DNA from: Enterococcus haemoperoxidus ATCC BAA-382
GTDB taxonomy: Bacteria; Bacillota; Bacilli; Lactobacillales; Enterococcaceae
Direction of reading: 5' to 3'
Assembly (NCBI RefSeq): GCF_000407165.1
Contig: NZ_KE136480.1
Coordinates: 186,001-250,000 of the forward strand
Length of the DNA stretch: 64,000 nucleotides
The notes under the pieces: generated by a model
Seen by the model: only the letters and a program-made list of their open reading frames with translations
What the model was told of the DNA's origin: nothing
Databases searched by the model: none
Part shown: positions 28,150 to 38,619 of the stretch, piece by piece
Numbering within the stretch: the first letter of the stretch is position 1
Layout: each line of letters starts with the position of its first letter
Made by a program: the position numbers and the translations under genes

Positions 28150-28377
28150 CTATAATAAACTGGTTAGTAATTGCGCTCCCTGTGCTAAAACAATAACAAC
28201 GCCTCCCCAAATCAAGACCTTAGAAACATTTTTATTTTTACTCTTATTTCTTTTCCCTAAAATCAACCCCATAATAAGCAACACAATCCCCAAGATAATC
28301 GTTCCGATCCACACATAGATTAAAACTGATTGATCAGGAATTTTGATAAATGAATTGTCTAAAATTTTGTTTGGCAT
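28150..28377 (-). CDS. Small membrane protein, 75 aa, unknown
   Basis: A 75-residue protein with two predicted membrane helices (about residues 18-40 and 55-73) separated by a strongly basic loop, GKRNKSKNKNVSK. A GAGGAG site lies 9 bp before the ATG. It is 21 bp upstream of the 67-residue gene. Family unknown. Two-helix proteins beside ABC-2 exporters often give self-protection, which is only a suggestion here. Confidence 0.65.
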   Translation of the reverse strand: MPNKILDNSFIKIPDQSVLIYVWIGTIILGIVLLIMGLILGKRNKSKNKNVSKVLIWGGVVIVLAQGAQLLTSLL

Positions 28378-28400
28378 AATTATATTCTCCTCAATATAAA

Positions 28401-28490
28401 AGCGTAGCAGGCTTATTTATCTGAAACTACTATTTAAGTAGTTATTACTTAGTTTGGTCGAAGCAAACCGTAATGCTAGCCTGCTAAGCT
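28401..28490 (-). other. Highly structured intergenic RNA element (three-stem fold)
   Basis: In the gap between the ABC permease gene and the 75-residue gene, the outer arms 28401-28413 and 28478-28490 pair over 13 positions with one mismatch. Inside lie two hairpins: AACTAC/GTAGTT at about 28425-28443, and a nested hairpin with outer ATTAC/GTAAT (28445-28473) and inner GTTTG/CAAAC. Together they form a three-way junction. Only four T residues follow on the minus strand, so it is a poor intrinsic terminator. It may be a processing or stability element or a small RNA. Confidence 0.5.
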
Positions 28491-28498
28491 AAATTTTT

Positions 28499-29185
28499 TT
28501 AAATTTCTTTGACTAACATTGAACGGTAAGTCACGATCATCAAGATCACACTGACTGCACCTAAAAATAATGAAACGATAGGAATTCCTAATAGTCCTGC
28601 AGGTGTGGCTTGTGAATTAGAGCCGATTACTACAATAACTAATGATGAAACAACTGTTGCAATAACTGAAACATTCTTCATCCCAATAAATAAAGGTAAA
28701 AAACCCAGACAACTGTTTGAAAGAAGTACGATGATCAAAGACCATATACTTTCTTGAACAAATGTAACGAATGTAAGTCGTTGGCTCAATAAATAAATGC
28801 TAACTTCCTGAAATAGTATTGAGAATACCGCAAATGCTACAGTTAACAGAAAAATAAGTAAAAATTTAGTTAGAATCAGCTGCTTTTTCCCGTATGGATA
28901 AGTAAACAAAACTGTGATCGTTTTGGTTTTGTATTCTTCAATGATGATTTGAACAATTAAAATCGCTTGCCACACAATTAAAATAGCTCGTGTAATCAGT
29001 AAGGCTAACTCGGAAGTCCCTAGTTGAACTGCTATACCTGCCGAATTGGCTTCACTTGTTGGGTCGGCTAATAGACTTGCTGTGAAAATAGATAACAACA
29101 ACACAACGATATTCATCACAATTAGTGAAATGATCTGGTTTTTTAAATTGATTTTTTTTAATTCATTTTTCAATAGCTTCGTCAT
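28499..29185 (-). CDS. ABC-2 type transporter permease
   Basis: A 228-residue membrane protein with six hydrophobic segments and the layout of ABC-2 permeases such as BcrB. After TM2 comes EEYKTKTITVLFTYPYGKKQLILTK, the family's typical cytosolic segment. The ATG overlaps the stop of the ATPase gene by 4 bp, so the two subunits are made together. ABC-2 pairs of this size commonly give resistance to, or export of, peptide antibiotics. Its place beside an NRPS cluster fits self-protection, but the substrate is not known. Confidence 0.88.
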   Translation of the reverse strand: MTKLLKNELKKINLKNQIISLIVMNIVVLLLSIFTASLLADPTSEANSAGIAVQLGTSELALLITRAILIVWQAILIVQIIIEEYKTKTITVLFTYPYGKKQLILTKFLLIFLLTVAFAVFSILFQEVSIYLLSQRLTFVTFVQESIWSLIIVLLSNSCLGFLPLFIGMKNVSVIATVVSSLVIVVIGSNSQATPAGLLGIPIVSLFLGAVSVILMIVTYRSMLVKEI

Positions 29186-29916
29186 ACACTCACCTTTTCT
29201 TTAACTAAGGATAGGTAGTACTCTTCAATATCCATCTCCAGCTCTTCTAGCCTATTTTTACTAATTTCTTTGATCAGTTTCCCTTTAGAAACGATACCTA
29301 TCATATCAGCTATTTTGAATACTTCAATCAGAATATGACTAGAAATCAAGACTGTCGTACCATATGTTTGATTAATCGATAAAATCAACTTTCTAAAATC
29401 AATAATACCTTCCGGGTCTAGCCCATTTATCGGCTCGTCCAAGATTAATAATTCAGGCTCGTTCAAAAGCGCTCTGCCCAGACCTAATCGTTGCTTCATG
29501 CCTAATGATAGTTGATCTATCCTTTTTTCTTTCTCATTGAACAATCCGACATCTTGTAGTACTTTGTCTATATTATTTTTAAATTGTTCGCCCATATAAT
29601 CGCAATGAAGGAGTAAATTTTCTTCCACAGTCATATTTTCGTAGAAAACAGGCGTTTCAATAATACTACCTACTTTTTTGTATTGTTCTACAGACTGGGG
29701 CATTTTTTTATTGAAAAGATATATTTCTCCACTTTGAGGTTTTACAAGATCAAAAATGGCTTTGATGATTGTCGTCTTTCCAGCGCCATTAGCACCTAAT
29801 AATCCATAAATCATCCCTTTTTTCAATGAAAGAGATACGTTGTCTAAAACAAGCTGCTCTCCAAATGCTTTCCTCAAATTTTTAATTTCTAACACATTAT
29901 CCAATAACAATTTCAC
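29182..29916 (-). CDS. ABC transporter ATP-binding protein, BcrA-like
   Basis: A 244-residue ATPase with Walker A GANGAGKTT, Q-loop, signature LSLGMKQRLGLGRAL, Walker B LLILDEPINGLDPEG and switch SSHIL. This matches the BcrA/NatA type that partners ABC-2 permeases in bacitracin or lantibiotic resistance. The start is GTG at 29916 and the ribosome site is weak. A second in-frame GTG seven codons later is an alternative. The start lies just behind two overlapping operator-like repeats. Likely repressed by the divergent TetR protein. Confidence 0.88.
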   Translation of the reverse strand: MKLLLDNVLEIKNLRKAFGEQLVLDNVSLSLKKGMIYGLLGANGAGKTTIIKAIFDLVKPQSGEIYLFNKKMPQSVEQYKKVGSIIETPVFYENMTVEENLLLHCDYMGEQFKNNIDKVLQDVGLFNEKEKRIDQLSLGMKQRLGLGRALLNEPELLILDEPINGLDPEGIIDFRKLILSINQTYGTTVLISSHILIEVFKIADMIGIVSKGKLIKEISKNRLEELEMDIEEYYLSLVKEKVSV

Positions 29917-29928
29917 TCATTTCTTTTT

Positions 29929-29966
29929 TGAATATTTATCTATGAATATTCATAACTTTATATTCA
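29929..29966. promoter_or_regulatory. Two overlapping TetR-type operators before the ABC operon
   Basis: Two copies of TGAATAT-N10-ATATTCA overlap at 29929-29952 and 29943-29966. They lie between the -10 box of the ABC promoter and the GTG start, a good position for repression. A third copy lies at the promoter of the divergent TetR gene. Confidence 0.65.
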
Positions 29967-29967
29967 C

Positions 29968-29996
29968 ATAATAATGCTTACAATTATTTCTGTCAA
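29968..29996 (-). promoter_or_regulatory. Sigma-A promoter of the ABC/MFS export operon
   Basis: The minus strand has TTGACA (29996-29991), a 17-bp spacer and TATTAT (29973-29968). The transcribed side runs directly into the two operator copies. Confidence 0.75.
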
Positions 29997-30066
29997 GTGT
30001 TTATAATATTTTTAGTAACAGATACTAATTTCAAACAATTTTTCGGGTTATATATAGGATAAAAAC

Positions 30067-30094
30067 TTGACAAATTTTTTATTTAATCTACAAT
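30067..30094 (+). promoter_or_regulatory. Sigma-A promoter of the TetR gene
   Basis: TTGACA (30067-30072), a 16-bp spacer and TACAAT (30089-30094), about 50 bp before the TetR start. An operator copy starts 3 bp after the -10 box. Confidence 0.75.
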
Positions 30095-30096
30095 TA

Positions 30097-30120
30097 TGAA
30101 TATTAAGATAAATATATTCA
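30097..30120. promoter_or_regulatory. TetR-type operator at the TetR promoter
   Basis: TGAATAT-N10-ATATTCA, the same arrangement as the two copies in front of the divergent ABC operon. It covers the expected transcription start of the regulator gene, which suggests autoregulation. Confidence 0.65.
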
Positions 30121-30141
30121 ACGTTAGAAAGTAGGCTACTA

Positions 30142-30729
30142 ATGAAGACAGGCACTAAGGGATTTTCGGAAGAAAAAAGAGCAGAATTAAGAAATACTCT
30201 ATGTATGGAATGCGAAAAAAGCTGGGGAACTAACGGCTATAAGAAAACCAATATTGCTGAATTAACGTCCAAAGCTTCTATTTCTACTGGTGCATTTTAC
30301 TTATTATATGGAACAAAAGAAGATTTATTTGTTGATACATTAGACAGAGTACAAAATCGTTTGAAAACCAATTGGCGTAATATCTTAAATTCAAACCCTT
30401 CTAAAAAAGGTTTTGTCGAAGCCATGAAATTTTTATTCAGAGAATACAAAAATTCGCCTTTTCTTTACGATTTCTCAAATCCTGATTTTTTAGCCTTCAT
30501 TGGTAAATTACCGCCAGATCTCATTACTGAGCTTAAAACGGACAACTGGAAGTTTTTTGAAGAAGCCTTACACATTGCTAATTTAGACCTTAAAGTAAGT
30601 GAAAAAAAAGCCTTTGAAATTATCAATACTTTATTAAGTATCATTATTATTCGTGATAGAGTAACAGATGACTTTGAAAGTATTTTTGAATTTATTTTAG
30701 ACTCTACCATTGATAATGTGATTGAATAA
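30142..30729 (+). CDS. TetR-family transcriptional regulator
   Basis: A 195-residue DNA-binding protein. The N-terminal helix-turn-helix reads NGYKKTNIAELTSKASISTGAFYLLYGTKEDLF (about residues 33-65), the standard TetR signature. The C-terminal ligand domain is unlike any family member I know. It is transcribed away from the ABC/MFS export operon, and repeats of one palindrome lie at both promoters, so it most likely represses both and responds to a transported compound. Its gene end is close to the small gene that follows. Confidence 0.9.
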   Translation: MKTGTKGFSEEKRAELRNTLCMECEKSWGTNGYKKTNIAELTSKASISTGAFYLLYGTKEDLFVDTLDRVQNRLKTNWRNILNSNPSKKGFVEAMKFLFREYKNSPFLYDFSNPDFLAFIGKLPPDLITELKTDNWKFFEEALHIANLDLKVSEKKAFEIINTLLSIIIIRDRVTDDFESIFEFILDSTIDNVIE

Positions 30730-30751
30730 CTATATGACTGGAGGAATAATA

Positions 30752-30988
30752 TTGTTAACTGAAATTAATTCTACTTTAAACAAGATCAATGATTCATTGA
30801 ATGTAAACGTTGCTTTACCCACACCTAATGACGAACGATTAGCTAAAGCTTCTACTATTAATTTATTATTGGGCACAACAGCAATCTGTTATGGTTTGAT
30901 GAGTAAAAAGAAAAGTTATTATTTAATGGGTGGACTTTCTGTACTGTCTGCTTGGTTTTTAAAAGAAGAAATAGGTCAAGATAAGTAA
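30752..30988 (+). CDS. Small protein of 78 aa, unknown, probably membrane-associated
   Basis: The protein has a polar N-terminal half (EINSTLNKINDSLNVNV) and two moderately hydrophobic stretches in the C-terminal half (INLLLGTTAICYGLM and YYLMGGLSVLSAWFL) around a short basic turn SKKKS. I place the start at TTG 30752 because GGAGG lies 7 bp upstream. An upstream in-frame start would overlap the TetR gene and has no ribosome site. It is probably co-transcribed with the TetR gene and ends before a strong bidirectional terminator. Family unknown. Confidence 0.65.
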   Translation: MLTEINSTLNKINDSLNVNVALPTPNDERLAKASTINLLLGTTAICYGLMSKKKSYYLMGGLSVLSAWFLKEEIGQDK

Positions 30989-31023
30989 CTTTTTTTGTAT
31001 TTTACTAGTTATTTATCCGAAAA

Positions 31024-31070
31024 AAAAAAGAGTGGATCAAAACAAACAACATTTTGATCCACTCTTTTTT
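31024..31070. terminator. Bidirectional terminator between the TetR unit and the bgl operon
   Basis: The core arms GAGTGGATCAAAA and TTTTGATCCACTC are perfectly paired around a 9-base loop, with an A-run on the left and a T-run on the right. It can serve both the plus-strand 78-aa gene and the minus-strand bglA gene. Confidence 0.85.
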
Positions 31071-31079
31071 TTGCTATTT

Positions 31080-32507
<1,428 letters not shown>

Positions 32508-32604
32508 TTAAAAACCTCCTTGATCCGTTAGTAAAAAATGGATGCTTCTTTATTATACTAGAAAGAGAACGTGTATGTGTCTGTCCTTTTTGTAGTATTA
32601 TTTT

Positions 32605-34464
32605 TTACAGAATAACTGTTAAACACTCATCCGTAGTAAATAAATTTTCTTGAGCTACTGGAATCACATCTAGATAATCCATTGTATTCGTCACGACCAC
32701 TATCACTGTTGGGTCATAACCATCTTTTTGAATTCCTGCAAAATCAACTGTAGATAACAATTGCCCTTTTTCTATGATCGCGCCTTGTTCTACGATCGTA
32801 TCAAAATGCTTCCCATCCAGTTCTACGGTATCAATACCAATATGGATCAGCACCTCTACTCCCTCTTCTGTTTTTATCCCAATAGCATGTTTTGTTGGAA
32901 ATACAGCAGAAACTTCGCCAGAAACTGGCGCAAGGACCTTGTTATCTGTCGGAATGATTCCTAATCCTTTACCTAAAGCACCTGTTGAAAATGCTTGATC
33001 ATTAATTTCAGCTAAAGGAACTACTTTTCCTTCAACAGCAGAAGATAATGGAACCTTCTTAAATTCAATCGTTTTTTCCAGAACTTCTTCTTTGGGTGCT
33101 TCTTTAGCCTGAACTGATTTCTCCTCTTGAGGAATCCCTAAAATATAAGCTGCGACTGCTGCTGTAACAAAACCGATCACAACACTAATAATCATAAAAA
33201 CTAAGTTAGAAAAATCTTGATTATCCGCATAAGATGGTAACCCCATCAAGCCCCAAACGATAGAATACGTTTTAACATTCATTAATCCTGCAAACAAACC
33301 TCCCAGTCCACCACCGATCATAACGGCAATAAAAGGTCTTCTAAATTTAATAAACGCACCATATATCGCAGGTTCGGTAACCCCCATTAAAGCACTGAAG
33401 CTAACTGTTCCAAATAATTGCTTTTGTTTGGAGTCTTTCGCTCTTAAAAAATATCCTAACATGGCACCTGATACTGCTAAATCAGAAATGGTTGCCGCTG
33501 CCAAAAAGATCGGATCATACCCCATTTTATTCACAAAATTCAATGCTAACGGCATCATGAAATTCCCTGCACCCAACATAATCAAAAATGGCTGAAAGGC
33601 TGCATACAGCATTACCACGATCCAACTGCCAAACGTATTATGAAGTACTTCAAAGAACCAGCCAATACCATCACCGATCCAAATGCCAATTGGTCCAAAA
33701 ATCAGCAACGTCACAGGCAAACAAATCACCATGATCAACAATGGATTTAAAAAGTACTGTAAAAATTTAGGGACATATTTCTTTAATAAGACTGTTAATT
33801 GTCCCATAAACCAAACAGCTAAAATAATTGGTATAAAAGAATTCGCATAAACCATTTGTGGTAGCTGAATACCGAAAATACTTAAACCAGCCACATCATT
33901 GATTGAACTTGAAACAAGTGTTGCAGCTAATGCCACTGCTAAATATGGACTAGCTTTTAAACGTTTTGCACAAGACATTGCAATAAAAATTGGTAAAAAG
34001 AAGAATACAGCTGAACGGATCGAATCTAATAATTGATACGTTGGACTATCAGCAGAAATCAGTCCTGTGATTGAGAATAAGGATAAAAATCCAGCTAACA
34101 ATCCAGAGGCAATGATTGGCTCGATCACTGGTGTCATTGTTTCAGAAAGTAGATCCATTGCAGCTTTGAATGGATTTTTTTTCTCTTTGACTTCGTTTTC
34201 CTCACCTACGTTGGGTGTTAATCCTAGCATACTAATCAATTCAGCGTGAACTTCACTAACATGCGTACCAATAATAACTTGATACGCCACATTATTAGAA
34301 ACAACATCGATTACACCATCAAGTGCTTTCAATTCTTCTGTGTTCGCTTTTTCACGGTCCTTTAAGGTAAAACGTAAGCGAGTCATACAATGTACCACTG
34401 CTTGGATATTTTCTTTTCCGCCTACTAGACGGATGATTTCCTCATTAAATGATTGATATTTCAT
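32605..34464 (-). CDS. bglP: PTS beta-glucoside transporter subunit IIBCA
   Basis: A 619-residue membrane permease that imports and phosphorylates beta-glucosides. The IIB domain comes first with the phosphorylated Cys in VHCMTRLRF near residue 26. The IIC membrane domain spans about 100-450 with GAGNFMMPLALNF and SFSALMGVTEPAIYG. The IIA domain is at about 480-619 with the His motif IHIGIDTVELDGKHF. Length and order match BglP/BglF. The gene starts 4 bp after licT, so expression depends on antitermination in the leader. Confidence 0.94.
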   Translation of the reverse strand: MKYQSFNEEIIRLVGGKENIQAVVHCMTRLRFTLKDREKANTEELKALDGVIDVVSNNVAYQVIIGTHVSEVHAELISMLGLTPNVGEENEVKEKKNPFKAAMDLLSETMTPVIEPIIASGLLAGFLSLFSITGLISADSPTYQLLDSIRSAVFFFLPIFIAMSCAKRLKASPYLAVALAATLVSSSINDVAGLSIFGIQLPQMVYANSFIPIILAVWFMGQLTVLLKKYVPKFLQYFLNPLLIMVICLPVTLLIFGPIGIWIGDGIGWFFEVLHNTFGSWIVVMLYAAFQPFLIMLGAGNFMMPLALNFVNKMGYDPIFLAAATISDLAVSGAMLGYFLRAKDSKQKQLFGTVSFSALMGVTEPAIYGAFIKFRRPFIAVMIGGGLGGLFAGLMNVKTYSIVWGLMGLPSYADNQDFSNLVFMIISVVIGFVTAAVAAYILGIPQEEKSVQAKEAPKEEVLEKTIEFKKVPLSSAVEGKVVPLAEINDQAFSTGALGKGLGIIPTDNKVLAPVSGEVSAVFPTKHAIGIKTEEGVEVLIHIGIDTVELDGKHFDTIVEQGAIIEKGQLLSTVDFAGIQKDGYDPTVIVVVTNTMDYLDVIPVAQENLFTTDECLTVIL

Positions 34465-34468
34465 TGTC

Positions 34469-35317
34469 TTATGTCCTCTCTTTTTGACTCCGATTCGTCA
34501 CTCGATGGATATGGAGCATAAGATAGGTTTCTTCATCGATCGTTAGATCACAGGCGTACTTTTGCTTGATATAGACTCTGATTTTCTGCACGCATTCAAA
34601 TGAACTGGCATACATCAATTTAATTTGCTCATTTAAAATCGTGTCACTTTCTTCATAACTATTTTTAGCCATGATTCGTTGAATAAAATATTGCAGATGG
34701 GTCATCAGTCTCATATAATTCATAGAGCCTTCATCTAATTTGATTTGAAAATGGTACTGAATGATCGATAAGATATCTCTTAAACTTTCCATAGAGCGGA
34801 TCGTTTCGTCTAGATTATTCTTATCCTCCTGCAGATTGACAAAGTGTAACGCGATCGAAACGGCTTCATCTTCTGGAAATGTCAGTTGAAATTGTTCATT
34901 GATCAAGTTCAATGCATACATACCAATGTCAAAATGCTGCGGATAAAATTTCTTTACTTCCCATGTTAGCGGGCTGCGAATAAATTGTCCTTTGGCTGCA
35001 CGTTTCAATGCAAATTCAATATGATCTAGTAAAGTCAAACTGAGATAATCATTTGATTTTTCACCCAACTTTTCTTCTCCGTAAGCAATAATTTGATTGA
35101 CTAAAGTAATGTGATTGGCATCAGAATGGGACAACAAATAACTAAAATGCTCTAACATATCATTTGAATCTAGAACATAGGTCTTTTCAATCTCATTTTC
35201 GTAGATTACCTGTCCGACTTTTTTTCTAAAGGCCAATCCTTTAGCATAAACAATAACCTCATTGTTTCCACGACTTACAATTGCTACATTGTTGTTTAAA
35301 ATTTGACTTACTTTCAC
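34469..35317 (-). CDS. licT: Transcriptional antiterminator of the BglG/LicT family
   Basis: A 282-residue RNA-binding protein. The N-terminal CAT domain (MKVSQILNNNVAIVSRGNNEVIVYAKGLAFRKK, about 1-55) binds a ribonucleic antiterminator, and two PRD domains follow with phosphorylatable His residues (for example in IAYGEEKLG, ALHFVN and LMLHIHR). The start is GTG with AAAGGAG 8 bp upstream. The leader in front carries a matching RAT sequence and an overlapping terminator, so this protein controls its own operon according to PTS substrate. Confidence 0.94.
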   Translation of the reverse strand: MKVSQILNNNVAIVSRGNNEVIVYAKGLAFRKKVGQVIYENEIEKTYVLDSNDMLEHFSYLLSHSDANHITLVNQIIAYGEEKLGEKSNDYLSLTLLDHIEFALKRAAKGQFIRSPLTWEVKKFYPQHFDIGMYALNLINEQFQLTFPEDEAVSIALHFVNLQEDKNNLDETIRSMESLRDILSIIQYHFQIKLDEGSMNYMRLMTHLQYFIQRIMAKNSYEESDTILNEQIKLMYASSFECVQKIRVYIKQKYACDLTIDEETYLMLHIHRVTNRSQKERT

Positions 35318-35342
35318 TTGTTTTACTCCTTTCCAGAAAAAA

Positions 35343-35386
35343 AACTCAAACTACCTAGGAAAGGACATTCCTAGGTAGTTTGAGTT
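35343..35386 (-). terminator. Leader terminator of the licT-bglP-bglA operon
   Basis: The two 18-base arms at 35343-35360 and 35369-35386 pair perfectly around an 8-base loop and are followed on the minus strand by eight T residues. The ascending arm overlaps the RAT by five bases, so LicT bound to RAT would prevent this hairpin. Confidence 0.88.
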
Positions 35387-35413
35387 CTGCCTGCATTATT
35401 CAGTAACATACTC
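35382..35413 (-). promoter_or_regulatory. Ribonucleic antiterminator (RAT) for LicT
   Basis: The minus strand shows GTTACTG, a six-base loop, then GCAGGCA and AAC. This is the conserved pattern of BglG/LicT target RNAs. It overlaps the base of the leader terminator, as expected for the mechanism. Confidence 0.8.
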
Positions 35414-35457
35414 TATAAAATGACTGCTTCGCCATTAACGTTTTTTTTCTTATGTTT

Positions 35458-35486
35458 AGTATAATCGATTGAAATGAAATAAGCAA
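35458..35486 (-). promoter_or_regulatory. Sigma-A promoter of the licT operon
   Basis: The minus strand has TTGCTT (35486-35481), a 17-bp spacer and TATACT (35463-35458). A cre-like site overlaps the -35 box. Confidence 0.7.
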
Positions 35487-35494
35487 CGCTTACA
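35481..35494 (-). promoter_or_regulatory. Probable cre site (CcpA) at the licT promoter
   Basis: TGTAAGCGTTGCTT on the minus strand keeps the TGNAANCGNT core of the CcpA consensus but ends TT rather than CA. It overlaps the -35 box, so glucose repression of the beta-glucoside operon is expected. Confidence 0.55.
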
Positions 35495-35518
35495 TGAATA
35501 TATTTCGGGATTATTTTC

Positions 35519-36985
<1,467 letters not shown>

Positions 36986-37130
36986 TCATTGATTTAGTGT
37001 ATAATTGACTTAATAAACTTATCTTAACACGAGAAGATGCGAAGTTATTTTTATGTTTCTTGCGTGATTTTCATTATTTACATCCATTTTCATACTTGTG
37101 AAAATGAATCATTTTAAAGGAGTTTTTTTG

Positions 37131-37928
37131 ATGCTTGATCTATTTGATTTTCTCCATTATTTAAATACAAATAAACGAGATGCCACCTATTCTCGAATCA
37201 TCATTTACCTTTTTTCTCATCTCACTGATATTCAGATACTGACCATTACTGAAATCGCTGAGCGCTGCTTTGTCTCGCCAGCAACACTAACACGATTCTG
37301 CCGTCACTTTGGGATATCAAGCTTTGCTGCTTTACGGGAATCTTTGGTTTCTTTAGGAACGATGAAAAAACACAGCGGTTTACGAATGAAAGAACATGAA
37401 TTAACTGATCTAAGAAGTGATCCTAAAAGCTATCTTGCTTCATATGGAACTGAAATTATCACAGCAATAAACGATGTTCAACAAACAATCGATATTGCGC
37501 AAGTCGATCAGATATTAGCAGATATCCATGAAGCAAAAGAAGTCATTCTGATTGGCTATAGCTCAACTTTGGAATTAGCAAAAGAGCTGCAAACATCTTT
37601 TCTACTAAGTCAAAAGCTGATTTTTGTAGGTGAAACAGAGGAAACACAAGAAGCATTTGTTACAGATCTCAGTAAAAAATCAATTGTGATCGTTATTTCA
37701 TCTTACGGCTCATTACTGAATCGCAGTAGTGAACTAATGAGAAAAATCAGTGATAGTCCAGCTAAATCGATTCTTTTGACCCAACATACACAAAATACAC
37801 TGACCAATCAATTCGATTTATCTATTAACGTGACTACGACAAACTATGTGCGTATCGGTAATTATCCTTTAACATTTTTTCTGGATTATTTTGCACGACG
37901 ATATGCAAGTTTGTATCAACAAATTTAG
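37131..37928 (+). CDS. RpiR/MurR-family transcriptional regulator
   Basis: A 265-residue regulator. The N-terminal HTH_6 domain holds LTITEIAERCFVSPATLTRFCRHFGISSFAALRE (about residues 40-75), and the C-terminal SIS domain (about 120-240) senses a phosphosugar, with VILIGYSSTLELAKELQ and IVIVISSYGSLLNRSSELM. I chose ATG 37131 because AAAGGAG lies 8 bp upstream. An in-frame GTG at 37098 would add 11 residues without a ribosome site. It is divergent from the second 6-phospho-beta-glucosidase gene, which it probably controls. Confidence 0.9.
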   Translation: MLDLFDFLHYLNTNKRDATYSRIIIYLFSHLTDIQILTITEIAERCFVSPATLTRFCRHFGISSFAALRESLVSLGTMKKHSGLRMKEHELTDLRSDPKSYLASYGTEIITAINDVQQTIDIAQVDQILADIHEAKEVILIGYSSTLELAKELQTSFLLSQKLIFVGETEETQEAFVTDLSKKSIVIVISSYGSLLNRSSELMRKISDSPAKSILLTQHTQNTLTNQFDLSINVTTTNYVRIGNYPLTFFLDYFARRYASLYQQI

Positions 37929-37969
37929 GTAAAATCATGGATACATTACTATAAAAAAGGGAGAAAAAT

Positions 37970-38572
37970 ATGGGGTTATTTGATTTTTTTAAACACACCG
38001 AACCAAAAAAGAGCATCAATTTAGATGAGGAAGTAGCTAAAATCATCGCAATCTATGAAACGTATCCAGAATTCCCAGTAATGTCGGAAACTCGGAATGT
38101 TGATGCCTGGCTAGAATCCATTGCTAACGGTACAGGGAAACTCGTTCCAAAAGAAAGCATGATCCGTAATGAAGATGGTTTACTTCCCGGTGAAGTGATT
38201 ATTCTCGATTGGGTCAATGGAAAACAGTCCACTACTGAACTGTTTCCAGAATTCTTCGAAATGGAGCTAGGAATCGATCCAGTAGAAACAACCAATGAAC
38301 TGCTATTTGCTGACTATTTAGATATTTTGAATGATGCTACTGTTATTAATTATTGGTCTTTGTTCCAATTAAATGAGGTATTGAAAGAAAATGGATTGAC
38401 TAAATGTGATACCAAAGAACAAGCCATCCAATTGATGAGAAAAGAATTTACTACTGATTATATTGTCAATATGGTCGATCCTGGCATTTATATTTTAATG
38501 GATAAAGGGCAAAAGATCGTCGAAAAATATGTGGATGTTATTCATGATTATTTAGACACTCCGCCAAAATAA
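37970..38572 (+). CDS. Unknown cytosolic protein, 200 aa
   Basis: A soluble 200-residue protein with no signal peptide or membrane segment. It starts MGLFDFFKH and contains LPGEVIILDWVNGKQ and FPEFFEMELGIDP. An AAGGGAG site precedes the ATG. It follows the RpiR gene by 41 bp and is probably read with it, then ends before a terminator. I do not recognise the family, and no catalytic motif stands out. Confidence 0.75.
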   Translation: MGLFDFFKHTEPKKSINLDEEVAKIIAIYETYPEFPVMSETRNVDAWLESIANGTGKLVPKESMIRNEDGLLPGEVIILDWVNGKQSTTELFPEFFEMELGIDPVETTNELLFADYLDILNDATVINYWSLFQLNEVLKENGLTKCDTKEQAIQLMRKEFTTDYIVNMVDPGIYILMDKGQKIVEKYVDVIHDYLDTPPK

Positions 38573-38576
38573 AAAG

Positions 38577-38617
38577 AAAAGCTGGCCTAATAATGAAGTT
38601 AGGCCAACTTTTTTTAT
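38577..38617 (+). terminator. Terminator after the unknown 200-aa gene
   Basis: A stem pairing GCTGGCCTAA with TTAGGCCAAC has one G-U pair and a short loop, and is followed by TTTTTTTATTTC. It lies just after the plus-strand stop at 38572. The chitinase gene ends head-on at 38620 and may use the same stem. Confidence 0.8.
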
Positions 38618-38619
38618 TT

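Noticed and set aside
28401-28490. Treating the three-stem element as a simple terminator, a tRNA or a T-box.
   Set aside because: It has no sufficient T-run, no anticodon or acceptor features of a tRNA, and no T-box consensus sequences.
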